Part shown: positions 58,701 through 64,000 of the stretch, in pieces
Layout: every line of letters begins with the position of its first letter
Position numbering within the stretch: the first letter of the stretch is position 1
NCBI RefSeq assembly: GCF_036417845.1
Contig: NC_089984.1
Coordinates: 2,728,001 to 2,792,000 of the forward strand
Length of the DNA: 64,000 bases
Direction of reading: 5' to 3'
Source of the DNA: Apteryx mantelli
Lineage: Eukaryota; Chordata; Aves; Apterygiformes; Apterygidae
Notes under the pieces: model-generated
Seen by the model: the letters and a program-made list of their open reading frames with translations, nothing else
Database searches by the model: none
Told to the model about the DNA's origin: nothing
Made by a program: the position numbers and the translations under genes

Positions 58701-60162
58701 CAGGACTCACTTTGCAAATGCTCCGTTTGAAGCAATATAATTTCATATCAGCAGCATTATTAAGGGATTATTCCCCTCTATTTGGCATGGGTGAGGCCAC
58801 ATCTGGATACTGGGTCCAGTCTGGGGCCCCCACTACAAGAGAGATATCCAAGCCAGAGAGAGTCCAGTGCAGGGCTACTACGATAGTGGGGCTGGAGGCC
58901 ACGGCGTACAAGGGGAGACTGTGGGAGCTGGGCTGGCTCAGCTGGGAGATGAGAAGGTGAAGGGGGAATCCAGCTGCATCTTCTGCTGCCCAAAGGGGTT
59001 ACGGAGACGATGGGGCCAGACTCTGCTCAGAGAGCCACAGCAAAAGCACCAGAAGCACGAACACAAGTTCCAACATGGGAAATCCCATCTGGCTCTAAGG
59101 AAACAGTTCTTTCCCATGTGACAGTGTTGCCATGGAACAAGTCCCAGAGAGATCGAGGAACCTCTTGGAGATATTCAAAACTTAACTGAGCAGCCTGATG
59201 TAGCTGTTCCTTGGGCTCTGCTGCAAGCAGGGGTTGGATTGGAGACCTCCGGATATGCCTGCAGCCTAAATCTTTCTACAATGTTATGATCTGTAGCTGT
59301 CAGTATAAATGATACTTCAGACTGGAGCTAGGGAAAACATGCAGTGCAAGCTGCAAACATCTGAACTTTCAGACTTTCTGTTGTTTATAACTTGTCTGAT
59401 GGACTGATTTTCAAGATGACAATGAAAAGCAGTATTATGACCCCAGAAGTATGCCTGGCCATGGAAAGTTTCAGGCTTTAAATTCCTAATACCTGGGTGA
59501 TATTCAGGAAAGAAAGCAGGTATTGTACACATCATGTTATTTCATACATATTTTCTGTTCTTCATTTGTTTTAATCCTCTAAACTTTGGCCCTTCTAATT
59601 AGAACTTGAAACAACCATTGTAGGCACAATCTAAGGCTTTTCTTTTAACTTTTTCCTGCAGTTTTAACTATCTTCCTCACACTCTTCTACCAATCTTTCT
59701 AAGATTCAAGGAATTGCCCTTCTTCCTGAGAGAACACCTCTACTTTATACCCAAGATTGAGGTTCCATACCAGATTACCCCTTTCCTACCAATGCCAATA
59801 TGACTTCACCATCATTCTAAGGCAAAACTCAAGTCAGCTGTTACTCCCAACATGTGCCCAGCTCCATACCTGCAGAAGACAAGTTCTCATAGAAGAGGGT
59901 GCAAAACAAGTTATCTCAGCACTTTCAGAGAATGCAAAAGGCAGGTCACATCCAGCTTTCCCATTGGATCTGAAACACACCTCAACGATGATTACAATAT
60001 ATTAGCACTCACCTTAGCACTATGTGCAGAGACAGTCGTGGTAACATAAGGTGTTCTATTCTTCTGTAAAAGATCTATATATACTTCGGCTCCTTCCCCT
60101 CCATGAACACGCAGCAGGCTTAACAACTCATTGACATCGTGATGAATGCGGAACTCGCTCAT
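25606..60162 (-). CDS. TUBGCP2: TUBGCP2, gamma-tubulin complex component 2 (GCP2), complete coding sequence
   Basis: Seventeen coding exons (numbered 2-18, after a non-coding exon 1) join in frame to 895 codons plus stop; human GCP2 is 902. GCP2 pairs with GCP3 and two gamma-tubulins to form the gamma-tubulin small complex, which assembles into the ring that nucleates microtubules at centrosomes and spindles. The protein has an N-terminal helical part, the GRIP1 half (roughly residues 200-500, lateral contacts) and the GRIP2 half (roughly 510-880, gamma-tubulin binding). Near-identity to human is evident in most exons, for example [19 protein letters not shown] and [16 protein letters not shown]. 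No frameshift or premature stop is seen. The last intron is unusually large (8.9 kb). The promoter is shared with ZNF511, which lies divergently. Confidence 0.97.
29367..30029 (-). other. Two unexplained minus-strand open frames
   Basis: Frames of 73 codons (29808-30029) and 91 codons (29367-29642), on the TUBGCP2 strand. Both have ordinary-looking mixed amino acid composition (for example [20 protein letters not shown]), but I recognise no family, and splice phase does not tie them to TUBGCP2. They may be a decayed repeat or chance. Confidence 0.2.
30120..30440 (+). mobile_element. CR1 retrotransposon 3' end, plus orientation
   Basis: Contains the standard CR1 3' wording GAACAGGTTGCCCAGAGAGG (about 30261) and GACCCTGCTTGAGCAGCAGG (about 30351). 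It ends CAACCATTCTGCGATTCTGT, the CR1 terminal ATTCTRTG repeat. 5'-truncated as usual and antisense to TUBGCP2. Confidence 0.92.
30880..32756 (+). mobile_element. CR1 retrotransposon, 1.9-kb 3' part with broken reverse transcriptase
   Basis: The plus strand keeps readable reverse-transcriptase fragments of the CR1 second open frame: [18 protein letters not shown] and NYAPVSLT (31330-31430), GSSQHGF (about 31510), and [10 protein letters not shown] (about 31890-31920). Stops and frameshifts separate them at several points, so it is dead. The 3' end at 32.75 kb has the double ATTCTGTG repeat. A full CR1 is about 4.5 kb, so the 5' half is missing. It lies antisense in TUBGCP2 intron 17. Confidence 0.93.
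34420..34499 (+). repeat. Dispersed repeat, copy A
   Basis: About 80 bp starting GAGATAATCCCCATGAAAAC that aligns well with 35918-35999. The shared backbone includes TTAGATTTA, ACAGACAAA-like sequence and CACTTAA(T/C)TCAAA. Family unknown to me. Confidence 0.65.
34659..34822 (-). CDS. TUBGCP2: TUBGCP2 exon 17, residues 807-860
   Basis: [20 protein letters not shown] and [17 protein letters not shown] match the human C-terminal helices. Acceptor AACAG, donor GTGAGC, ending in phase 2. Confidence 0.95.
35696..35824 (-). CDS. TUBGCP2: TUBGCP2 exon 16, residues 764-806
   Basis: [20 protein letters not shown] then an acidic and basic stretch ([13 protein letters not shown]) that differs from human, where this loop is poorly conserved. 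Acceptor CCTAG, donor GTGCAG, phase 0. Confidence 0.93.
35918..35999 (+). repeat. Dispersed repeat, copy B
   Basis: Starts GAGCTAATCCCCATGAAAGC and aligns over its length with 34420-34499. A shorter match (GAGCTAATCCTGAAGACC) occurs at 39534-39560. Same orientation in all three. Confidence 0.65.
36402..36545 (-). CDS. TUBGCP2: TUBGCP2 exon 15, residues 716-763
   Basis: [20 protein letters not shown], then [20 protein letters not shown] and TNCMQ. Acceptor AACAG, donor GTATGT, phase 0 on both sides. Confidence 0.96.
36590..36790 (+). repeat. Ancient dispersed repeat, copy 1
   Basis: Contains CACTGGACCAAAGCTCTAAC then CCCAGTATTCGG and GACAATGACC. This resembles the widespread reptile/bird repeat with wording like 'actggaccaaaggtc..agcccagtatcctg..gacagtggcc'. 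A second copy is at about 57.09 kb. Confidence 0.6.
38203..38323 (-). CDS. TUBGCP2: TUBGCP2 exon 14, residues 675-715
   Basis: [20 protein letters not shown] and [16 protein letters not shown], among the most conserved GCP sequences. Acceptor CCTAG, donor GTGAGT, ending in phase 0. Confidence 0.96.
38905..39090 (+). mobile_element. CR1 relic, 3' end
   Basis: Reads ACTGGAACAGGTCACCTGGG, then a GGTTGCCC-equivalent gap, GGAATCTCCATCCT, and the 3' phrase GGACTAGAGACCCCCAGAGG. Diverged from the younger-looking copies; antisense to TUBGCP2. Confidence 0.8.
39812..39940 (-). CDS. TUBGCP2: TUBGCP2 exon 13, residues 632-674
   Basis: [20 protein letters not shown] and [19 protein letters not shown] continue the GRIP2 half. 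Acceptor TTTCAG; donor GTATGG, ending in phase 2 inside a tryptophan codon. Confidence 0.95.
41358..41530 (-). CDS. TUBGCP2: TUBGCP2 exon 12, residues 575-631
   Basis: [20 protein letters not shown] and [24 protein letters not shown]2 core. Acceptor TACAG, donor GTAGTG, ending in phase 2. Confidence 0.96.
42253..42433 (-). CDS. TUBGCP2: TUBGCP2 exon 11, residues 514-574
   Basis: [20 protein letters not shown] is the hallmark opening of the GRIP2 half, followed by [19 protein letters not shown]. Acceptor GCAG, donor GTAAGA, ending in phase 0. Confidence 0.96.
43335..43402 (+). mobile_element. Short CR1 3' relic
   Basis: GAGATTGAATTAGACACCTG followed by GATCCCTTCCAACCAAGATT and TTCTGTGATGG is the CR1 3' terminus in diverged form. 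Antisense to TUBGCP2. Confidence 0.75.
44370..44420 (+). mobile_element. Very short CR1 3' relic
   Basis: ATGTCCCTTCCACCCAATAT then TTTCTATGACTCTAC matches the last bases of CR1. Boundaries uncertain. Confidence 0.55.
44598..44778 (-). CDS. TUBGCP2: TUBGCP2 exon 10, residues 454-513
   Basis: [20 protein letters not shown], then [20 protein letters not shown] and [15 protein letters not shown]. Acceptor TTCTAG; donor GTTTGA is weak, but phase and homology fix it. Confidence 0.94.
45428..45573 (-). CDS. TUBGCP2: TUBGCP2 exon 9, residues 405-453
   Basis: [20 protein letters not shown] leads into KYWDQRY and [16 protein letters not shown], as in human. Acceptor TTCAG, donor GTAGGT; phase 2 in, phase 1 out. 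Confidence 0.95.
45861..45920 (-). other. Candidate cryptic (poison) exon in TUBGCP2 intron 8
   Basis: A 60-nt minus-strand block has a good acceptor (CATTTTCAG, ending 45921) and a donor GTGAGA (from 45860). Its own open frame ([20 protein letters not shown]) is not the phase-2 frame of the flanking exons. Read in phase 2 it meets TAG after twelve codons, so inclusion would truncate GCP2 and probably trigger decay. Confidence 0.3.
46453..46642 (-). CDS. TUBGCP2: TUBGCP2 exon 8, residues 342-404
   Basis: Codes [20 protein letters not shown], then [14 protein letters not shown] and [17 protein letters not shown]. Acceptor TTTTAG, donor GTAAAG, ending in phase 2. Confidence 0.96.
47830..48550 (+). 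mobile_element. CR1 relic, internal to 3' part
   Basis: Begins with the CR1 phrase GATGCAAAGTCCTGCATCTG, continues through AGCTTTGGTGAGACCGCACT and TTGGAACACTGTGTTCAGTT (48030-48078), then GAGAACCTGAGGGAGTTAGG. A 194-codon open frame at 47924-48508 is CR1 3' sequence, not a gene. Antisense to TUBGCP2; the 3' end is diverged. Confidence 0.85.
49957..49978. repeat. CA dinucleotide microsatellite
   Basis: Nine AC units, a G interruption and a further CAC. Probably polymorphic. Confidence 0.9.
50174..50373 (-). CDS. TUBGCP2: TUBGCP2 exon 7, residues 275-341
   Basis: [20 protein letters not shown] and [19 protein letters not shown] are nearly invariant GRIP1 helices. Acceptor TTGCAG, donor GTAAGT, ending in phase 1. 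Confidence 0.96.
50374..52890. other. TUBGCP2 introns 6 and 5
   Basis: Introns 50374-51428 and 51637-52890. I see no transposon or extra exon. Confidence 0.6.
51429..51636 (-). CDS. TUBGCP2: TUBGCP2 exon 6, residues 206-274
   Basis: Contains [25 protein letters not shown] and [20 protein letters not shown], the start of the GRIP1 region. Acceptor AATAG, donor GTACCA; phase 1 in, phase 2 out. Confidence 0.95.
52891..53050 (-). CDS. TUBGCP2: TUBGCP2 exon 5, residues 153-205
   Basis: Contains [14 protein letters not shown] and [18 protein letters not shown], matching human GCP2 just before the GRIP1 half. Strong pyrimidine tract at the acceptor; donor GTACGT; ends in phase 1. Confidence 0.95.
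53051..56828. other. TUBGCP2 intron 4
   Basis: A 3.8-kb intron with a CR1 relic at 53.83-54.13 kb. It also has a short direct repeat GCAAATAAAATAGAGT at about 54887-54921 and an AAAC run at 56228-56245. Nothing else is recognised. Confidence 0.6.
53830..54130 (+). mobile_element. CR1 relic, 3' part
   Basis: Reads AGATGGATGGAGCCAAACTC, AGGCAACAGACAAGCTGCAC, GAACAGGCCACCAGGGAAGT and GGCTGGACAAGAAACCCCCA in CR1 order. Antisense to TUBGCP2. Confidence 0.88.
56829..57005 (-). CDS. TUBGCP2: TUBGCP2 exon 4, residues 94-152
   Basis: [17 protein letters not shown] opens the exon and [18 protein letters not shown] closes it, predicted helices. The Ala/Ser-rich middle is variable relative to human. 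Acceptor CAG, donor GTACTG. Confidence 0.95.
57085..57370 (+). repeat. Ancient dispersed repeat, copy 2
   Basis: GAGCTAGACCAAAGGTCTTT, then CCCAGTCTCCTGCATCTTACAG-like sequence and a later block GCAAGAAGATCCACAGCTTA. The order matches copy 1 at 36.59 kb and an old amniote repeat I cannot name with certainty. Confidence 0.6.
58307..58435 (-). CDS. TUBGCP2: TUBGCP2 exon 3, residues 51-93
   Basis: Codes [20 protein letters not shown] and onward to [10 protein letters not shown], almost identical to human. Acceptor TATAG, donor GTTTGT (weaker), phase 0 on both sides. Confidence 0.95.
58700..59290 (+). mobile_element. CR1 relic, 3' part
   Basis: Has GGGTGAGGCCACATCTGGAT (58788), GGAGCTGGGCTGGCTCAGCT (58923) and the 3' end GGGTTGGATTGGAGACCTCC (59231). 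Same subfamily as the minus-oriented copy at 60.81-61.58 kb. Antisense to TUBGCP2. Confidence 0.9.
60013..60162 (-). CDS. TUBGCP2: TUBGCP2 exon 2: start codon, residues 1-50
   Basis: [20 protein letters not shown] is the same N-terminus as human GCP2, so the ATG at 60162-60160 is chosen. The exon runs upstream into 5'UTR; a TAG acceptor at 60173-60171 is possible but has a poor pyrimidine tract. An in-frame ATG 14 codons earlier exists (see findings). Donor GTGAGT. Confidence 0.95.
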
Positions 60163-60807
60163 ACTTCCACCTAAGGTTACGAACTCCACAGGATGCAGAA
60201 ACAATGGCAGTAAGTTATTATTATACTGTTACACATGAAAGCATACACATACAAGTAACATTTCCTATATGCATTATAAGCCTACAAGGTTTGCTAAAAC
60301 GTTTGACTGGAACAAAGAAACACATGTAAGGAGAGAAGACAAGAAAGTAAGCAAAACAAAAAAACTTTGTCATCCTGTCTGGTCTAACTATACTGGCACA
60401 AATGCTAACTTAAGTGCAGGTACACCAGCAGAAGAAATTTTGTTTTGGAAGTCACAGCGGTGGAAAAGTTACGAAAGCTGTGTCTTCACAAGAACCACTG
60501 ATTCATGCACTGACAGTCTGCAGACACAGCTGAAATTACTGGCTTCAGCAGCCCACCCACGCTGCTGCCTCTGAAGTTATCCGAAGGCAGTTTTCTGAGT
60601 TTATGGGCCTTTATATTTTACTACCCATTTCATTAACAGACAAGAACTGAATTTTGCAAAGTTACTTAAATGATGGCTGCAGAAGAAACAGAGTGAGGCA
60701 TCACGCAAGTAAACAGTTTAATGTTTCAAACCATACATATGCAGAATACCAAGCATCTGGCCACACTTTTGGTTTGCAATACTTTCAAGGTAAAAACCAA
60801 AATCATT

Positions 60808-61580
60808 TAGGCTGAAAGGAACCTCCAAAAGTCTTGGTCCAACCCTCCACCCAAAACAAAGTCAAATAAGAGCAAGTCGCTCAGGGCCTTGCCCAGTCCA
60901 AGTTTTAATATCTCCAGAGATGGAGATTCCATCCACCCAGGGAAACATCTTTTGCTAATATCCAACTGGAATTTCCCTTGTTGCGGCTTGTGCTGTTGCA
61001 ACTTGCACACTTGCTGTGCACTTCTGGGCAAAATCTGGCTATGTCTTCTCTAACTGCTTTAGGTAGTGGAAGATGCTGTTGGATCGCACTTTGCCTTCTG
61101 GTCTCCTGGCTGAACAAGCCCAGTTCCCACAGCCCCTCCTCATATGCCCTGGCCTCCAGCCCCGCCATCTTAGTGGCCTCTGCCTAGTTTCTTTATATTT
61201 CCCCCACATGGAGGGTCCCCAAACTGGCCATGATGCTTCAGATGTGGCCTCACAAATGCCGAATAGACTGGAATAGTCACTTTTGTTAACCTGCTGAGCA
61301 ATGCTCTTGGCTAACAGGCCACGAATTGGTCTTCGCTGCTGCAAGGGCACACTGCTGACTTGTCTACTTTGCTGTCCACCAGGACCTCCGGGTCCCTTTC
61401 TACAAAGCTGCTTGCTAGCCAGCTGTCGCACAGCCTCTACGATAGCTTGGGTTACTCTGTCCCCCATGCAAGCACGCAGCATTTGCCTGCGTTCCTTTTT
61501 GCAATGTTTCTGCAAGCTTAACTCTCCAGCCCATCAAGGTCCCTCTGAACAGTCCCCAGGACATCAGACACTCATTTTGG
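60808..61580 (-). mobile_element. CR1 relic, minus orientation
   Basis: On the minus strand it ends GGGTTGGACCAAGACTTTTG and GAGGTTCCTTTCAGCCTAAA, the CR1 3' end. Upstream come TGTGAGGCCACATCTGAAGC and GGCGGGGCTGGAGGCCAGGG. It is the only clear CR1 copy in sense orientation with TUBGCP2. Confidence 0.9.
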
Positions 61581-61737
61581 TATCTCGTGAGAACGGGCTG
61601 AAGGCACAGTGCATCCTAACACCCAGATTGTCAAAAAAATACGTGTAGTTTGGGCCTCAGTGCTGAGGCATGCCACTGGAAAGCAACCACCGCTTTGATG
61701 CTGCTCTGCCGAAACGATTAGGGGGCTGAAGGCAGGG

Positions 61738-61960
61738 AAACGAGGGGAGGCTGCGGGGGCTGGGCTGGTTCGGCCAGGAGACGAGGAGGAGAAGGGGGGG
61801 GGGGGTCCAACCGCGTCTTCCGCTGCCCGAAGGGGTTGCAGAGACGACGGGGCCGGGCTCTGCTCAGAGGGGCACAGCGAAAGCGCCGGAGGCGCCGGCC
61901 CGCGCTGCAGTACGGGAAACCATGACGGATCTGGAGAAACGGTCCTTCCCCTCGCCTCGC
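61738..61960 (+). mobile_element. CpG-rich CR1 fragment inside the promoter CpG island
   Basis: Aligns over about 210 bp with the CR1 copy at 58.91-59.12 kb: GGGGCTGGGCTGG, CGTCTTCCGCTGCCCGAAGG and GACGACGGGGCCGGGCTCTG against GGAGCTGGGCTGG, CATCTTCTGCTGCCCAAAGG and GACGATGGGGCCAGACTCTG. It retains CpGs where the other copy has TpG or CpA. A G12 run (61794-61805) interrupts it. Confidence 0.8.
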
Positions 61961-62125
61961 CGCCGCGGCCGGAGAGGCAGCGGGCCGATCCGCGCCGCCC
62001 CGGCGGCCAGCTCGCCGTTGCCGGCCCCCCCCCGCCGGGGCTCACAGGCAGGGGCCGCCACGGCGCCCGGGGCACCACCGCCCGCCACCGCCGCTGCCGC
62101 CCGCCGCAGTCACAGCCGCTCCTAC

Positions 62126-62165
62126 CTGCCCGCCCGGAAGTGCCCGCGCCGCAACCGGAAGCGCC
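62126..62165 (-). other. TUBGCP2: TUBGCP2 non-coding exon 1 (5'UTR), right end approximate
   Basis: On the minus strand a consensus donor (CAG then GTAGGA) occurs at 62126/62125, just upstream of the GC-rich shared promoter. A non-coding first exon ending here would splice to exon 2, as in human. The transcription start is not visible. Confidence 0.5.
62134..62142. promoter_or_regulatory. ETS/GABP motif CCGGAAGTG
   Basis: A strong ETS-family core. A second, ACCGGAAGCG, follows at 62154-62163. Paired ETS sites are characteristic of divergent CpG-island promoters. Confidence 0.6.
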
Positions 62166-62169
62166 GCGC

Positions 62170-62179
62170 GCGCATGCGC
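62170..62179. promoter_or_regulatory. NRF1 motif GCGCATGCGC
   Basis: A perfect palindromic NRF1 site, 33 bp upstream of the ZNF511 ATG and about 45 bp from the TUBGCP2 exon 1 donor. It probably serves both directions. Confidence 0.65.
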
Positions 62180-62211
62180 CGCCGCCGCCGCCGCTGCCGG
62201 GGGGGTGGGCC

Positions 62212-62376
62212 ATGTTGCTGCCGGCCGAGCTGCGCGGCCGCCTGGGCGCGGCGCCGCGCCGCGCGCCCCGCCCGCCGCCGCCGCCGCCGCCCGCCGCGCC
62301 GCGCGCCGCGCCGCGCCCGCCCTTCACCTTCTCCCCGCGCCGCCTCCGCCTGCGTCGCAGCCACCCGCTCCTCGAG
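62212..62376 (+). CDS. ZNF511: ZNF511 exon 1
   Basis: Begins MLLPAELRGRLGAAPRR, like human MQLPPALCARL, and ends SHPLLE at donor GTAACG. A CCG repeat gives seven consecutive prolines, and arginine is frequent. The ATG context is ggccATGt. Phase 0 out. Confidence 0.88.
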
Positions 62377-63550
62377 GTAACGGCCCAAAGCGCGGCGGGA
62401 GGCCCCGCGGAGGGCGCAGCAACCGGTGGGTTTGCGGTGGCTCAGCGCTGCGGTCGGCGGCGTGAATCGTACGCGTGGCCGTCTGCACCTCTCTGGGCTT
62501 TACGTGCAGACAGGAGTCAAGCAGCTTGTTCAGGCAAAGCTGTGCGGGCTGAGAAAGGCGCATCGTGACAGTGAAGGACGCAGGTGTGCGAGCCTGGCGT
62601 AGCCGAGGCATCAAATTGTCCTTGGAGGAGGGAACAGGTTGTACTTAGTTAAAGTCCCTCTGCTAAGCTTAATAAATCAGAGTCTGCCTGTCCCTTGAGT
62701 TTCTTTTAACGCGGGTTTTCATCGCTAAATCTCTTTTGACAGCTTTAATATTGTCCGTAGTAAAAATGTTTGTGTTTTCCTTTGTGGATGCTGGTTGCTG
62801 TTGCCTGCCTATAACCTCCTTCTCTCTTTCCTGCCCCAGGATGGAGACATTCACAGACATTTGTACCTCCAAGATGTCCTTACAAGTGTTACAGAGGTGG
62901 CAGAAAGAGCCAAGTAAGTGAGACAGCGCATGCAAACTATCCCAAGATCTTTCTAATTAGAAAACTGTGTGTTAGTTTTTAATTGGAGTGGTATGGAATC
63001 TCCTCTCCGGTGAGGAGATCCCATCACAGAGACACTGTGTGTTTGAATCCTGCCCATTCCTGTTATAAAGACACTAGGCTGGGACTTTTGGTGTTCCTGT
63101 TGTGCATTGACTGTGAGGGCAGAAAAGCAGCAGCGAGTTGAGAGGGAGAAAACAGAATGCATTGCAAAAGAGTTTTAAAATGACTGCCATAATCATTCAT
63201 TTAATTTATTATTATTTACAAAAAAAAGCTACAAATAAGGAAAGTCACCTAAAGGGAGGCGTTAAATATATGCAACTTAAATTAAGGCACCAGTTTATAT
63301 ATCGGGGATGGCCTTTAATATAGCATGGCTGTCCTGATCTCCCTGCAGGGTGTCTGAATTCTGTTGTCACATCTCTGGGTGCTGCCAGGTCTTCGATACC
63401 CTGGAGGGCTACGAGCACCACTACAACACGCTGCACAGGAATGTCTGCTCCTTCTGTAAGCGCTCTTTTCCTTCAGGACACCTCTTGGATATTCACATCT
63501 TGGAGTGGCACGACTCGCTCTTCCAGATAATGGCAGAGAAACAGAACATG
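62212..63550 (+). CDS. ZNF511: ZNF511, C2H2 zinc-finger protein (5' part, partial)
   Basis: Three exons join in frame to 147 codons; the human protein is about 250-260 residues, so the third finger and C-terminus lie beyond the right edge. Residues 1-55 form a Pro/Arg/Ala-rich head. Finger 1 is C86-x4-C91-x12-H104-x4-H109 and finger 2 is C113-x2-C116-x12-H129-x4-H134, both with complete ligands. Phrases such as GYEHHYNTLH, NVCSFCKRSFPSGHLLD and HILEWHDSLFQI are almost the same in human ZNF511. Its function is poorly known; nuclear nucleic-acid binding is presumed from the fingers. It is divergent from TUBGCP2 with under 100 bp between the two 5' ends. Confidence 0.93.
62377..63348. other. ZNF511 introns 1 and 2
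   Basis: Introns 62377-62839 and 62914-63348. No repeat or extra exon is recognised. Confidence 0.6.
62840..62913 (+). CDS. ZNF511: ZNF511 exon 2
   Basis: DGDIHRHLYLQDVLTSVTEV matches human DGDVQRHLYLQDVIMQVADV. Acceptor CCCCAG, donor GTAAGT, ending in phase 2. Confidence 0.94.
63349..63550 (+). CDS. ZNF511: ZNF511 exon 3: two C2H2 fingers
   Basis: Acceptor CTGCAG, donor GTGAGT after QNM. It encodes both complete fingers and the linker HRNVCSFCKRSF. It leaves in phase 0; the next human exon starts YQCLVEGC, which is not present before the window ends. Confidence 0.95.
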
Positions 63551-64000
63551 GTGAGTCACAAACGAACAGGAGGCACATGCTGCCTAAGGGCTTGCAATAC
63601 CTGATTTTTGCGTTTTTTTCCTTAGTGATAGCCTCCTGGCTGGTACAGCCACTTCTCGTTTTCAATGTACAGTTAAGAGACGCCAAAAAATAATTGCAGG
63701 TGTGCAGACAGATTGGCGTTGCGGTCTTCGTGACTGCCATTCCTCCTCACGTGAGGATTTCCAAGCACTTGAAACCTGTAAGGCTCCCCAGCCTACTGTG
63801 CAGTGGACAAGCGCGGTTCATGTCCCGCTGGGAGGAAGCAAAGACCGAGGGAAGGTAGGATGACCTCCTCATCATGGCAAGGCAGGACTGTACCCCAGCC
63901 TCCCGTTCACAAGCAGCCCTTTGCTCATGGTTGCGGTGTAAGATCATGTCCCAGTGTGTATGGCATGGGCTGGCATCCTTATAGACTGACGCTACCTCTT
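63551..64000. other. ZNF511 intron 3 (partial)
   Basis: No exon matching the third ZNF511 finger is seen. One splice-framed 51-nt stretch (63803-63853) has no similarity to the human protein and is not called. Confidence 0.6.

Larger units (their letters stand above)
57006..60012. other. TUBGCP2 introns 3 and 2
   Basis: Introns 57006-58306 and 58436-60012. They contain the second ancient-repeat copy at about 57.09 kb and a CR1 copy at 58.70-59.29 kb. Confidence 0.6.
60171..62125. other. TUBGCP2 intron 1
   Basis: Lies between the non-coding exon 1 and exon 2. Much of it is CR1: a minus-oriented copy at 60.81-61.58 kb and a plus-oriented CpG-rich fragment at 61.74-61.96 kb. The exact left boundary depends on the exon 2 acceptor. 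Confidence 0.65.
61780..62450. promoter_or_regulatory. CpG island of the TUBGCP2/ZNF511 divergent promoter
   Basis: Very high GC with dense CpG, covering TUBGCP2 exon 1, ZNF511 exon 1 and part of a CR1 fragment. There is no TATA box, which is typical of broadly expressed divergent gene pairs. Confidence 0.85.

Noticed and set aside
61572-62327. 251-codon minus-strand open frame over the divergent promoter
   Set aside because: Gly/Arg/Ala/Pro-rich by-product of the CpG island. It overlaps ZNF511 exon 1 in antisense and has no homology I recognise.
63803-63853. Splice-framed 51-nt candidate exon in ZNF511 intron 3
   Set aside because: Open in the right phase, but unlike human ZNF511, with a weak acceptor context; chance is the simpler explanation.
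1-64000. tRNA, rRNA, microRNA hairpin or CRISPR-like arrays
   Set aside because: Looked for by eye and not found; the regular repeats seen are homopolymers, microsatellites, one 52-bp duplication and the minisatellite.

Overview
The window is nuclear DNA from a sauropsid vertebrate, most likely a bird. It has multi-exon genes with GT-AG introns, CpG islands at gene starts, and many fragments of CR1 non-LTR retrotransposon, the main interspersed repeat of bird genomes. Three protein-coding genes can be reconstructed exon by exon: ADAM8 (minus strand, 3' half off the left edge), TUBGCP2 (minus strand, complete coding sequence) and ZNF511 (plus strand, continuing off the right edge). The same order and orientations occur at human 10q26.3, so this looks like a conserved amniote block. 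Nothing bacterial, viral or plasmid-like is present.

Layout. 1-16,596: ADAM8 coding exons 1-12 (433 codons: signal peptide, prodomain, zinc metalloprotease domain, start of the disintegrin domain), with a GC-rich promoter at about 16.1-16.85 kb. 16.85-17.3 kb: a degenerate G-rich minisatellite. 17.3-25.1 kb: intergenic DNA without a gene I can recognise. 25,606-60,162: TUBGCP2, 17 coding exons joining in frame to 895 codons plus stop, with a non-coding first exon near 62.13 kb. Its introns carry at least eight CR1 relics, most of them antisense to the gene. 62,126-62,212: a very short divergent promoter shared with ZNF511. 62,212-63,550: ZNF511 coding exons 1-3 (147 codons, two C2H2 fingers).

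The genes do not form a pathway. ADAM8 is a membrane sheddase of leukocytes and inflamed tissue. GCP2 is a core subunit of the gamma-tubulin complex that nucleates microtubules. ZNF511 is a small, poorly characterised C2H2 protein. TUBGCP2 and ZNF511 are linked by their shared promoter, which has ETS, NRF1 and YY1-like motifs.

No previously undescribed system stands out. The most interesting observations are: a CpG-rich CR1 fragment embedded in the TUBGCP2/ZNF511 CpG island; CR1 copies in opposite orientation around the TUBGCP2 start-codon exon; a possible poison exon in TUBGCP2; a short keratin-like relic in ADAM8 intron 2; and a CTG repeat coding the ADAM8 signal peptide core. Exon boundaries come from reading frames, splice dinucleotides, phase matching and my knowledge of the human proteins, with no alignment or transcript data.
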